DNA of 25,357 bases from Rhizobiaceae bacterium (GTDB lineage: Bacteria > Pseudomonadota > Alphaproteobacteria > Rhizobiales > Rhizobiaceae). Where the stretch lies: contig JAKISV010000016.1 of assembly GCA_021648425.1 (NCBI GenBank), forward strand, positions 1 through 25,357. The letters run 5' to 3'. The notes under the pieces are model-generated. The model was not told the DNA's origin and did no database searches. It saw only the letters and a list, made by a program, of their open reading frames with translations. The translations under genes were made by a program, and so were the position numbers. Shown here piece after piece: positions 15,780 through 23,813 of the stretch (the stretch's first letter is position 1; the number at the start of each line of letters is the position of its first letter).

Positions 15780-17240
15780 ATGGCGCCAAAGGACAAAATG
15801 GTCGAAAAATGGGAGAAAATACGCAAGCAGATCCAGGTAAAACTGGGCCAGGAAGTATTCAATAGCTGGTTTGGAAGATTAAAACTTGAAACAGCAACCG
15901 GCGGTGTGGCCGTACACTCTGTTCCAACCGCCTTTTTGAAAACCTGGATCAATTCCCATTATCGAGAGGTCCTGTTGGAGATGTGGCAAAAGGAAGAAGC
16001 TTCCATTCTTCGCGTGGAAATAGCTATCCGCAGTGCTGTACGCCGCCATCTGATCACCAAGGATACTGCTAATAAGGCCAACAAAAATAATGGCGCACCC
16101 GGTGGAGCTGAAAATCAGTCATCACCCTTATTCAAGACAACCCACAAATCCATTGAAAGATTTACCAGCGGCTTTAACGAAAGAACCAGCGGCTTTGCCG
16201 GTTCCCCCCTTGACCCCCGTCACACTTTTGCATCTTTCATCGAAGGCAAATCAAACCGTATAGTTTTTGCAGCAGCGCGTTCGGTCGCGGAAGATGAAAA
16301 AAATGCCATGCGCTTCAACCCGCTGTTTATTCACGCCACTGTTGGCATTGGTAAAACCCATCTGTTGCAGGCTATTGCCTGGGAGGCGCGTCGCCGTAAT
16401 CCGCGCTTGAAAGTGCTTTACCTGACAGCTGAATATTTCATGTGGCGCTTTGCGACAGCTATTCGTGACAAGACCGCTTTATCTCTGAAGGAATCGTTGC
16501 GCGATATTGATCTGCTGCTGATTGATGACATGCAGTTTTTGCAGGGAAAGGCAATCCAGCAGGAATTCTGCCACCTCCTCAATGAACTGATTGATTCAGC
16601 GCGCCAGGTAGTCGTTGCCGCTGACCGCCCGCCCACAGAACTTGAAAGTCTCGATGACCGGGTAAAATCCCGACTGAAAGGCGGCGTCACCCTTGATATG
16701 GAATTGCCAGATTATGACCTGCGCAAAGCGATTTTGAATTCACGTTATGAAGAAGCAAAATCCGAACAGCCCAACCTCGAAATTCCCGAAGACATCCGCC
16801 ATTATGTGGCCCGCCAGGTGACAACCAGTTGCCGCGATGTAGAAGGAGCTTTCAACCAGCTTCTCGTCCAGCATAAATTTTCTGACAGCCCTATGGGGTT
16901 TGAAGAACTGGACAAAATGTTAGGCCATCTGGTTCGCTCGCAAGATACAAAACGTGTTCGCATTGAGGATATTCAGAAGATTGTTGCCCGTCAGTTTAAT
17001 GTGTCGCGCAATGATCTGCTGTCCAACCGTCGCACCAGGGTCATTGTGCGCCCGCGTCAGGTGGCAATGTATCTGTCCAAAGTGATGACACCGCGTTCCC
17101 TGCCCGAAATAGGCCGCCGCTTTGGCGGTCGTGATCATACCACTGTGCTGCATGCCGTTCGAAAGATTGAAAGCATGAGTGCCGATGATCAGCAGTTGGC
17201 CCGTGAAATCGAGTTGCTTAAACGCCTGATTCTGGAATAA
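15780..17240 (+). CDS. dnaA: Chromosomal replication initiator DnaA
   Basis: AAA+ ATPase that binds DnaA boxes and opens the origin. I start it at ATG 15780 (486 residues, MAPKDKMVEKW) because GGGGA sits 9 bases upstream; an in-frame ATG at 15726 would add 18 residues without a binding site. Domain I (to about residue 85) is followed by a variable linker, then the AAA+ core with Walker A VGIGKTHLLQA (about residue 187), Walker B LLLIDDMQFL (about 244) and DDRVKSRLKGG. The domain IV DNA-binding signature RRFGGRDHTTVLHAV begins near residue 444. It is followed by dnaN after a 163-base gap. Confidence 0.97.
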   Translation: MAPKDKMVEKWEKIRKQIQVKLGQEVFNSWFGRLKLETATGGVAVHSVPTAFLKTWINSHYREVLLEMWQKEEASILRVEIAIRSAVRRHLITKDTANKANKNNGAPGGAENQSSPLFKTTHKSIERFTSGFNERTSGFAGSPLDPRHTFASFIEGKSNRIVFAAARSVAEDEKNAMRFNPLFIHATVGIGKTHLLQAIAWEARRRNPRLKVLYLTAEYFMWRFATAIRDKTALSLKESLRDIDLLLIDDMQFLQGKAIQQEFCHLLNELIDSARQVVVAADRPPTELESLDDRVKSRLKGGVTLDMELPDYDLRKAILNSRYEEAKSEQPNLEIPEDIRHYVARQVTTSCRDVEGAFNQLLVQHKFSDSPMGFEELDKMLGHLVRSQDTKRVRIEDIQKIVARQFNVSRNDLLSNRRTRVIVRPRQVAMYLSKVMTPRSLPEIGRRFGGRDHTTVLHAVRKIESMSADDQQLAREIELLKRLILE

Positions 17241-17307
17241 TCACCCAGAATAGGCCGCAAGTACGCCAAATTGCTGTATCATCTGTGATCAATTGCCTGC
17301 CGGTCTT

Positions 17308-17336
17308 GCAAACATGCTCGTTTTTTAGCATTTTGC
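17308..17336 (+). other. Stem-loop in dnaA-dnaN gap
   Basis: GCAAACATGCT (17308-17318) pairs with AGCATTTTGC (17327-17336), 10 pairs with one bulged C, around a T-rich loop. No T run follows the stem. It may process or stabilise the dnaA-dnaN message or be an operator. The rest of the gap (17241-17403) shows nothing I can name. Confidence 0.4.
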
Positions 17337-17403
17337 ATGCCTGTAGTGCTCACTCACCAATTTATGGCGAGCGGCATTTTTGTCAAATTGCGGGAAATAT
17401 ATT

Positions 17404-18522
17404 ATGCGCGTAACCCTGGAACGTTCTGTATTGTTAAAGGCTCTCAACCATGTTCAACGCGTGGTGGAACGGCGAAACACAATTCCAATCCTGTCTAATG
17501 TTCTGTTGAGGGCTGAAGGTGATGAATTGCACCTGAAGGCAACAGACCTTGATCTGGAAGTATCAGAAAAGGCGGCAGCTGTCGTCGAGCAGGCAGGTGC
17601 AACGACCGTGCCTGCCCACATGTTTTTTGACATCGTGCGCAAATTGCCCGATGGCTCAGAGGTAATGTTGGCAACCGATGCCGATGGTACAGCCTTGAAC
17701 ATTACTTCAGGCAGGGCAAAGTTTTCCCTGCAAATGCTGCCGGATTCTGATTTTCCTGATATCACCGCCGGAGAGTTCAGCCATACTTTCCGCATACCTG
17801 CCCCACAGATTAAAAAACTGATTGATCATACCCAGTTTGCCATTTCCACCGAGGAAACCCGCTATTACCTGAACGGTATATTTTTTCACACCGTCGAAGA
17901 TGATAGTCAGATGGTGTTGCGTGCTGTGGCAACAGATGGCCATCGCCTCGCCCGCACCCAGTTGGAAGCACCTTCGGGTTCTGAAGGCATGCCGCAGATT
18001 ATCATTCCGCGCAAAGCGGTGGGCGAAATCCAGAAACTGGTGGAGGACCCCGATGCTACCGTCACTGTGGAGGTTTCCGAAACCAAAATTCGCCTGACTG
18101 TCGGTTCGGTGATTATCACTTCCAAACTGATCGACGGCACATTCCCTGATTATAATCGCGTTATCCCCCAGGGAAATGACCGTGAACTGAAAATGGACCG
18201 CGCCAGCTTTGCAGCAGCCGTTGACCGGGTGTCGACGATTTCTTCTGAACGAGGGCGTGCTGTTAAACTGGCAATGTCAGATGGGCAGGTTGTTTTATCT
18301 GTAAATAATCCGGATTCGGGCAGCGCCACCGAAGAACTGGCCGTTGCCTATAGTGCAGAAGCGATGGATATCGGATTTAACTCACGCTATTTGCTTGATA
18401 TTACCAATCAGCTGGTTGGTGATGAAACCACTTTCATGCTGGCAGATTCCGGATCGCCTACACTGATAATGGATTCGGCGGAAAGCGGTGCAGTTTACGT
18501 TTTGATGCCGATGAGGGTGTAA
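17404..18522 (+). CDS. dnaN: DNA polymerase III beta sliding clamp
   Basis: The ring-shaped processivity clamp that tethers DNA polymerase III to DNA. From ATG 17404 the product is 372 residues, the normal length; GGGAAA lies upstream. A TTG in frame at 17380 is not needed. Typical segments are MRVTLERSVLLKALNHVQRVVERRNTIPILSNVLL at the start (split over the first domain), VRKLPDGSEV, ISTEETRYYLNGIFF, ATDGHRLA, DGTFPDYNRVIP, GFNSRYLLD and the C-terminal YVLMPMRV. The three clamp domains are complete. Confidence 0.97.
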   Translation: MRVTLERSVLLKALNHVQRVVERRNTIPILSNVLLRAEGDELHLKATDLDLEVSEKAAAVVEQAGATTVPAHMFFDIVRKLPDGSEVMLATDADGTALNITSGRAKFSLQMLPDSDFPDITAGEFSHTFRIPAPQIKKLIDHTQFAISTEETRYYLNGIFFHTVEDDSQMVLRAVATDGHRLARTQLEAPSGSEGMPQIIIPRKAVGEIQKLVEDPDATVTVEVSETKIRLTVGSVIITSKLIDGTFPDYNRVIPQGNDRELKMDRASFAAAVDRVSTISSERGRAVKLAMSDGQVVLSVNNPDSGSATEELAVAYSAEAMDIGFNSRYLLDITNQLVGDETTFMLADSGSPTLIMDSAESGAVYVLMPMRV

Positions 18523-18556
18523 CTGACAACGAATTCACCAGGGACGATCAAATTTT

Positions 18557-19708
18557 ATGGCGCACCAGGCACCAGTCTTCCTCACCCGTTTGAAACTCAC
18601 CGACTATAGAAACTACTTGAACATGTCGCTTGAAGTAGATCAGCGCCACGTGGTGTTGACCGGCGACAACGGTGCGGGAAAAACCAACCTGCTTGAGGCT
18701 GTGTCTTTTTTGACCCCCGGTCGCGGCATGCGCCGTGCCGCCTATGACGCCGTGGCGCGCAATGGTGGCAATGGAACCTGGAGTGTTTTTGCTGAACTGA
18801 ATGGCGCTATGGGAAATGTATCCATCGGCACCGGTTTGCGTGAATCCGCCCTTGGCGTTGAAAACAGCCGCAAAACCCGCATCAACACAATGGCGGTAAA
18901 ATCCGGTGATGAATTACTCGATCACCTGCGCCTGATGTGGTTGATACCGGCAATGGATGGCCTGTTCACCGGCCCGGCGTCTGAGCGTCGGCGCTATCTC
19001 GATCGCCTTGTACTGGCTATTGATCCCGCCCATGGCCGACGGGTTTCAAATTTCGAAAAATCAATGCGTTCGCGCAACAAAATACTGGCTGATGATGCCC
19101 CTGATGCCGGTTGGCTGGATGCGGTAGAAATTCAAATGGCAGAGCATGGCGTCGCCATCGCATCCGCCCGGGTTGAGGTAATCTCCCTGCTTTCGGTAGT
19201 CATCGTGAAATCTGGAGATGCCAAATCTCCCTTCCCCGATGCACTGATCCAACTGGACGGCACGCTTGAATCAATGATCGGCGAAGTTGCTGCCAGTGAC
19301 GTTGAAACGCATTATATCGATACATTGCGCGATACAAGACGCCTGGACGCGGCAGCCCGCCGCACGTTACAAGGGCCCCATCGCACTGATATGAAAGTCA
19401 CGCATCGTCCCAAATCCATGCCGGCAGCACTTTGTTCAACCGGTGAACAAAAAGCCCTGCTGATTGGTTTGATGCTGGCCCACGCACAGCTGACCGGAGA
19501 GCTGCATGGATATTCACCGGTTTTGCTTCTTGATGAAATTGCCGCCCATCTCGATTCCGAACGTCGCGCTGCAATGTTTGACATGATAGAACAGTTGGGT
19601 TGCCAGGCCTGGATGTGTGGAACTGACAGACATTTATTTGAAGCTTTGGGAAGCCGGGCAAATTATTTTCACGTGGAAGATGGGACGCTAAGGCCGCTCG
19701 ATGACTGA
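18557..19708 (+). CDS. recF: DNA replication and repair protein RecF
   Basis: SMC-like ATPase that with RecO and RecR loads RecA at single-stranded gaps. The 383-residue product has an N-terminal LTDYRNY motif, Walker A GDNGAGKTNLLEA (about residues 36-48), FTGPASERRRYLDRLV, the ABC-type signature region CSTGEQKALLIGL and Walker B LLLDEIAAHLD (about 324-334). GGGACGA precedes the ATG. It lies 34 bases after dnaN and overlaps moeB by 8 bases, so dnaN-recF-moeB is likely one transcript. Confidence 0.95.
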   Translation: MAHQAPVFLTRLKLTDYRNYLNMSLEVDQRHVVLTGDNGAGKTNLLEAVSFLTPGRGMRRAAYDAVARNGGNGTWSVFAELNGAMGNVSIGTGLRESALGVENSRKTRINTMAVKSGDELLDHLRLMWLIPAMDGLFTGPASERRRYLDRLVLAIDPAHGRRVSNFEKSMRSRNKILADDAPDAGWLDAVEIQMAEHGVAIASARVEVISLLSVVIVKSGDAKSPFPDALIQLDGTLESMIGEVAASDVETHYIDTLRDTRRLDAAARRTLQGPHRTDMKVTHRPKSMPAALCSTGEQKALLIGLMLAHAQLTGELHGYSPVLLLDEIAAHLDSERRAAMFDMIEQLGCQAWMCGTDRHLFEALGSRANYFHVEDGTLRPLDD

Positions 19709-20477
19709 TAAGAAACCGCAGGACGAAAAACTAAACAGCAAAGAACTCGAGCGTTATGCCCGCCATATTGTGTTGCGTGATGTGGGTGGTGTGGGTCAGC
19801 AGAAACTTAAATCCGCCCGGGTTCTGGTAATTGGTGCCGGTGGACTTGGTTCGTCGGTTTTGCAATATCTGGCCGCTGCCGGAGTAGGCACGCTTGGCAT
19901 TGTTGATGATGATACGGTGTCCCTGTCAAATCTCCAGCGCCAGATAATCCACAATACTTCCCAGGTAGGAATTCGGAAAACACAAAGCGCCGCTGCCGCC
20001 ATCGCTCGTATAAATCCCCACACAAAAACCCAGCAATGGCCTGTTCGTCTGAGCGCTCAAAATGCCTATGGCCTGTTTTCTCAATACGACATAATTGCCG
20101 ATGGCTCAGACAATTTTGATACCCGTTTCCTCGCCGCAGACACTTGTGAACTGTTGCGTATTCCCCTGGTAAGCGCTGCCGTTGGGCAGTTTGATGGATC
20201 GCTCACAACCTTGAAACCATTTGAAAATGATGAAAATGACAAACCCAATCCGGCTCTGCGTGATATTTTTCCTGTCAAACCGCAACCCGGATCACTGCCC
20301 ACCTGCGAAGAGGCTGGTGTGATGGGGGCATTGACCGGCATCCTTGGCACTATGCAGGCTCATGAAGTGATCAAGGAAATTGTTGGTTTTGGTGAAAACC
20401 TTGTTGGCAGGCTATTGATGATTGATGCCAAATCAATGCGCTTTGAAACAATCAGCTATACCCGCTCACCCCGATAA
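19701..20477 (+). CDS. moeB: MoeB/ThiF/HesA-family adenylyltransferase
   Basis: E1-like enzyme that adenylates the C-terminal glycine of a ubiquitin-fold sulfur carrier, most likely MoaD (molybdopterin synthase) given its position after recF in Rhizobiales. The 258-residue product has the nucleotide loop GAGGLGSSVLQYLAAAG (from residue 45), NLQRQIIH with Arg80, DGSDNFDTR, and TCEEAGVMGALTG with Cys202. The zinc-binding CxxC pairs of E. coli MoeB are absent: ALRDIF replaces the YRCLF-type segment and the C-terminus has no cysteines. ThiF or HesA roles remain possible. It ends 6 bases from the convergent sigma factor gene with no terminator seen. Confidence 0.87.
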   Translation: MTDKKPQDEKLNSKELERYARHIVLRDVGGVGQQKLKSARVLVIGAGGLGSSVLQYLAAAGVGTLGIVDDDTVSLSNLQRQIIHNTSQVGIRKTQSAAAAIARINPHTKTQQWPVRLSAQNAYGLFSQYDIIADGSDNFDTRFLAADTCELLRIPLVSAAVGQFDGSLTTLKPFENDENDKPNPALRDIFPVKPQPGSLPTCEEAGVMGALTGILGTMQAHEVIKEIVGFGENLVGRLLMIDAKSMRFETISYTRSPR

Positions 20478-20483
20478 AACCCT

Positions 20484-21740
20484 TCATTTCAATTTATCCA
20501 TTCGCCTTTGTAAAAAAGCTCTGGTGTTTTCCTCATTGCACAATTCCATGGCCTTGAGATAGGCAGACCTGGCCTGTGTTATATCTCCGTTTCTGCGATG
20601 AAAATCTGCTTTACTTGCATAAAACGGCTGATAGTTTTTCAATGCATCTTCCAGTTCGCCCAGCAATTTCAGCGCCGCTTTCGGGCTTTGCGAAAAAGAC
20701 ACCGCAACGCTCTTGTTCAGGGCAACCACCGGGCTGGGGGTAACTTTGAAAAGTTCATCATATAACAATACAATTTCATCCCAACCGGTGGTCGAGTGGC
20801 TGGCTGCCCGGGCATGGGTTGCACTGATTGCTGCTTGAATCTGGTAGGGGCCGGGGCGCAGTTTTCGTAACGCTTCATCCAGAATGCCCAGCCCCTGTTT
20901 GATTTTGGATTTATCCCAAAGGCTGCGATCTTGTTCTTCAATTGAAACCATTTCGCCTTGGGCATTCTGGCGGGCTTCACGTCTGGAATCGTGCAGCAGC
21001 ATTAAAGCAAGTAGCCCCTCTATTTCCGGCTCTGCCGGCTTTAATTCCATCAGGGTTTTGGTCAGCCGAATAGCCTCATTTGATAATTCAGTCCTGATCT
21101 GCGCTTCCCCATGCCCGGAAAAATATCCTTCATTGAAGATCAGATATATTACACTCAATACGCCATTGAGCCGCTCTCCCCACTGGTGGGCATCAGGCAC
21201 CACATAAGGAATGGCCGCCGCCCTGATTTTCCGTTTTGCCCGCACCAGCCTTTGCGCCATGGCTTTTTCACTGTCGAGAAACGCCCGCGCGATTTCACCG
21301 GTTTGAAGCCCGCCAAGAGTTCGCAGTGTTAAGGCTGTGCTGGATTTTCTGTCGAGGGCCGGGTGGCAGCAGGTGAATATCAGGCGCAGGCGTTCGTCAC
21401 CGATTTCATGCATTTCTTCACCTTCCATCTCATCGCGGTCCATTTCCAGCAACAGTTGGTATTCAGACTGCTTACTCTTGAAATTTGCAGCACGCCGCAG
21501 ACGGTCAATTGCTTTTCGCCGCGCGGTTTGTAGCACCCATGCGGCAGGAGAACGTGGCAGTCCGTTACGCTTCCAGTGTTGAAGAGCAGATTCAAGTGCA
21601 TCCTGAAGGGCATCTTCCGCCAGTTGAAAGTCGCCAAGATAGGCAATCAGGCACGATAGCAGTTTGCCCCATTCCTCGCGCACCAGCAGCTCAATACGTT
21701 GGCGCGCGAGGGCTTCGTTATTTTGGAATTGCTCCACCAT
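20484..21740 (-). CDS. ECF42-type RNA polymerase sigma factor with C-terminal extension
   Basis: The 418-residue protein has a sigma region 2 (about residues 12-85, AYLGDFQLAEDALQDALESA, PAAWVLQTARRKAIDRLRR), a sigma region 4 (about 120-185, TLRTLGGLQTGEIARAFLDS) and a long helical, TPR-like C-terminal domain (about 200-418) with the family segment LIFNEGYFSG. This architecture and a neighbouring YCII/DGPF gene are the marks of the ECF42 group, in which the C-terminal extension rather than an anti-sigma factor is thought to control activity. The gene follows the YCII stop by 12 bases; GGGAG abuts the ATG, so translation may be coupled or start at the next codon, GTG. No anti-sigma gene is nearby. 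Confidence 0.93.
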   Translation of the reverse strand: MVEQFQNNEALARQRIELLVREEWGKLLSCLIAYLGDFQLAEDALQDALESALQHWKRNGLPRSPAAWVLQTARRKAIDRLRRAANFKSKQSEYQLLLEMDRDEMEGEEMHEIGDERLRLIFTCCHPALDRKSSTALTLRTLGGLQTGEIARAFLDSEKAMAQRLVRAKRKIRAAAIPYVVPDAHQWGERLNGVLSVIYLIFNEGYFSGHGEAQIRTELSNEAIRLTKTLMELKPAEPEIEGLLALMLLHDSRREARQNAQGEMVSIEEQDRSLWDKSKIKQGLGILDEALRKLRPGPYQIQAAISATHARAASHSTTGWDEIVLLYDELFKVTPSPVVALNKSVAVSFSQSPKAALKLLGELEDALKNYQPFYASKADFHRRNGDITQARSAYLKAMELCNEENTRAFLQRRMDKLK

Positions 21741-21752
21741 CTCCCGCAGCGA

Positions 21753-22103
21753 TCAGCTGAATTCCTGAACCGGGCGCAATTCAACCGCACCATGTTTAGC
21801 GGATGGTATCATCGCTGCATATTTGATGGCTTCATCAAGGTTTTCGCAATCAAACAGATAAAACCCGCCAAGCTGCTCTTTGGTTTCCACAAACGGGCCA
21901 TCGATGGTTTCAGTTTTTCCATCGCGCACCCGAATGGTTGTTGCAGTCGAAGAATCTTCCAACGCCTCCCCCGCAATCATCACTTTGTCTTTGGCGTAGA
22001 CTTCGGTAGCTGCCTGGTATTCGCCTATAAAGGCGTCAAATTCCGGTGTGCCATAAGCTGGTGCTGCGTTTTGCGGTGAATAAATAAGTGCAAGATATTT
22101 CAT
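21753..22103 (-). CDS. YCII-related DGPF domain protein
   Basis: A 116-residue single-domain protein of the YCII superfamily (dimeric ferredoxin-like fold). The DGPF signature is at residues 68-71 in IDGPFVETKEQLGGFYLF. These proteins are the usual genomic partners and targets of ECF42 sigma factors; their biochemical role is unknown. AGGAGA sits 8-13 bases upstream of the start. It is the first gene of a probable YCII-sigma transcript and has an ECF-like promoter at 22159-22185 and a leader hairpin at 22124-22146. Confidence 0.93.
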   Translation of the reverse strand: MKYLALIYSPQNAAPAYGTPEFDAFIGEYQAATEVYAKDKVMIAGEALEDSSTATTIRVRDGKTETIDGPFVETKEQLGGFYLFDCENLDEAIKYAAMIPSAKHGAVELRPVQEFS

Positions 22104-22123
22104 AATTATTTCTCCTGATAACT

Positions 22124-22146
22124 GCCACGCATCTTATGCGCGTGGC
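22124..22146 (-). other. 5' leader stem-loop of YCII mRNA
   Basis: GCCACGC and GCGTGGC form a 7-pair stem with a 9-base loop. It begins 12 bases after the CGTC element, near the predicted 5' end of the message, and ends 8 bases before the ribosome binding site. Confidence 0.6.
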
Positions 22147-22158
22147 TTGTAGTGTAAA

Positions 22159-22185
22159 GACGAACGGCCAATGCCAAATTCGACA
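22159..22185 (-). promoter_or_regulatory. ECF sigma promoter of YCII-sigma operon
   Basis: On the minus strand TGTCGA (22185-22180), 17 bases, then CGTC (22162-22159). The same pair with the same spacing precedes the MAPEG gene. The TGTCGA-type -35 is, from memory, the motif predicted for ECF42 targets. Confidence 0.72.
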
Positions 22186-22205
22186 TTGAAACTGAAATAA
22201 ATATT

Positions 22206-22598
22206 TCACCCCCCAAATCCGGTCCACAAGATGTATCCGCTGGCAATCGCAAACGATAACGTGGTCATTAATCCCGACACTATGCGCAGCGGGTTTTTGC
22301 CATTCTCAGCATTAAGCCCAAAAGGATGCAGCAGGCGTGAGGCCAACAATAGTGCGCCAACGCTGTGCAATATTGCCGTTGAAGCACCTGTGGTTTCAAC
22401 AATTGCCAGCAAAACAAGGGCAAACGGCACTGTTTCGATAAAATTACCGAACCGCCGCATTTTTTCTGCCAGCACCATATTATCCTGATGCATGATCGAA
22501 ATGCCGGTTTTAGCCCGCTCGATCGTGACATTGATACGCAGAACAACAAACATAATGCCCAAAATCGCCGCGTAAATTCCTGTGATTGCTAAAGTCAT
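22206..22598 (-). CDS. MAPEG family membrane protein
   Basis: The 130-residue product has four predicted membrane helices (about residues 2-20, 53-70, 74-92, 104-125) and the MAPEG pattern of a basic loop followed by MRRFGNFIETVPFALVLL and LLLASRLLHPFGL. MAPEG proteins include glutathione-dependent transferases and peroxidases; the bacterial relatives are mostly uncharacterised. I start it at ATG 22598 because GGGAG lies 8 bases upstream; the frame stays open further but that stretch is the promoter and leader. It carries the same ECF-like promoter as the YCII gene, placing it in the ECF42 regulon. Confidence 0.88.
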   Translation of the reverse strand: MTLAITGIYAAILGIMFVVLRINVTIERAKTGISIMHQDNMVLAEKMRRFGNFIETVPFALVLLAIVETTGASTAILHSVGALLLASRLLHPFGLNAENGKNPLRIVSGLMTTLSFAIASGYILWTGFGG

Positions 22599-22618
22599 TT
22601 TCAAACTCCCAATAAAAC

Positions 22619-22635
22619 GCCTGTATGCGACAGGC
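22619..22635 (-). other. 5' leader stem-loop of MAPEG mRNA
   Basis: GCCTGT and ACAGGC form a perfect 6-pair stem with loop CGCAT. It begins 12 bases after the CGTC element, the same distance as in the YCII leader, and ends 8 bases before GGGAG. Confidence 0.6.
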
Positions 22636-22647
22636 TCGCACTCTTTA

Positions 22648-22674
22648 GACGAATGGGAAGTTTGAAAATCGACA
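22648..22674 (-). promoter_or_regulatory. ECF sigma promoter of MAPEG gene
   Basis: On the minus strand TGTCGA (22674-22669), 17 bases, CGTC (22651-22648). It lies in the gap after the hydroxyacid dehydrogenase stop, so the MAPEG gene has its own start of transcription. Confidence 0.72.
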
Positions 22675-22695
22675 GGTCGTGAAAAATTAGTATTT

Positions 22696-23691
22696 TCAGC
22701 TGTCCAGGGGAAGAACCCGGTCCGGCGGACGGTGGCCATCGCACATGGTGCGGATATTGATGATTACCCGATCACCCATCTCCATGCGCCCTTCAATTGT
22801 AGCCGACCCCATATGGGGCAAAATCACTGCCTTGCCCTGGCTGGCCAGTTTCATCAGTCGCGGATTAATCGCCGGTTCGTGGGCAAAAACATCAAGGCCC
22901 GCTCCAGCAAGTTTATTATTTTCCAGCGCACTGATCATCGCCTCTTCATCAATCAGATCACCACGCGCAGTATTGATCACCACAGTATCGCGCTGCATCA
23001 ATGCAATACGCCTTGCCGATAACAGGTGAAAAGTCGCTGGTGTATAGGGGCAGTTGATCGACACAAAATCCATCCGGGTAAGCATCTGGTCAAGACTTTC
23101 CCAGTAGGTGGCTTCCAGTTCTTCCTCCACTTCGCGCGATACTTTCTGGCGGTTATGATAATGAATGGAAAGCCCGAATGCCCGCGCCCGGCGCGCAACG
23201 GCCGTGCCAATACGCCCCATGCCGATTATGCCAAGGCGCTTACCCCAGATGCGATGACCCAGCATCCAGGTTGGTGACCAGCCTTTCCACTGGCCATTTT
23301 CCAGTTTTAGCGATCCCTCCTGCAGCCGCCGCGAAACAGCAATCATCAGCCCCATGGTCATATCTGCGGTATCTTCGGTCAAAACATTGGGTGTATTGGT
23401 AACTGTGATGCCTTTGCGCGCGGCGGTTGCCACATCAATATTATCAACACCATTGCCAAAGTTGGCGATCAGTTTAAGTTTTTTACCTGCCTGATTGATC
23501 AGCGCCGCATCGATTTTATCCGTCACCGTTGGGACCAGCACATCCGCGGTTTTTACCGCCTCCACCAGTGCTGCCTGCGACAAGGGCACGTCTTCAATAT
23601 TCAGTCTGGTTTCAAACAGTTCACCCATTCGCGATTCAACACTGTCGGGCAGTTTTCGGGTAACAATTACAAGTGGCTTCATTGATGACAT
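22696..23691 (-). CDS. D-2-hydroxyacid dehydrogenase (glyoxylate/hydroxypyruvate reductase-like)
   Basis: A 331-residue NAD(P)-dependent dehydrogenase of the D-isomer-specific family, most like the glyoxylate reductase / D-glycerate dehydrogenase branch. Visible are the substrate loop ANFGNGVDNID (about residue 76), the nucleotide motif GMGRIG (157-162), NTARGDLID with Arg243, HEP with Glu272, and the catalytic His293 in LPHMGSAT. His179-Asn180-Arg181 after the beta strand, rather than an acidic residue, hints at NADPH preference. GGAA lies about 10 bases before the ATG. The order dehydrogenase / SH3 protein / irr / fabA is familiar from Rhizobiales. Confidence 0.93.
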   Translation of the reverse strand: MSSMKPLVIVTRKLPDSVESRMGELFETRLNIEDVPLSQAALVEAVKTADVLVPTVTDKIDAALINQAGKKLKLIANFGNGVDNIDVATAARKGITVTNTPNVLTEDTADMTMGLMIAVSRRLQEGSLKLENGQWKGWSPTWMLGHRIWGKRLGIIGMGRIGTAVARRARAFGLSIHYHNRQKVSREVEEELEATYWESLDQMLTRMDFVSINCPYTPATFHLLSARRIALMQRDTVVINTARGDLIDEEAMISALENNKLAGAGLDVFAHEPAINPRLMKLASQGKAVILPHMGSATIEGRMEMGDRVIINIRTMCDGHRPPDRVLPLDS

Positions 23692-23813
23692 AAACTGATT
23701 ATTCCATATTTTATTGACGGTTCCTGACCCAAATTGTCTGCCTTCAAATTTGGGAAACTCTTTCCAGAAAACTCTGAAAGACTTTACACTATTTTATACA
23801 ATATCCTGAATAT

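Noticed and set aside
18231..18240. TGTCGA inside dnaN, and other internal TGTCGA copies (near 1907, 10146, 12405, 24362)
   Set aside because: None has CGTC 17 bases downstream and all lie in coding or unrelated positions, so they are not ECF promoters.
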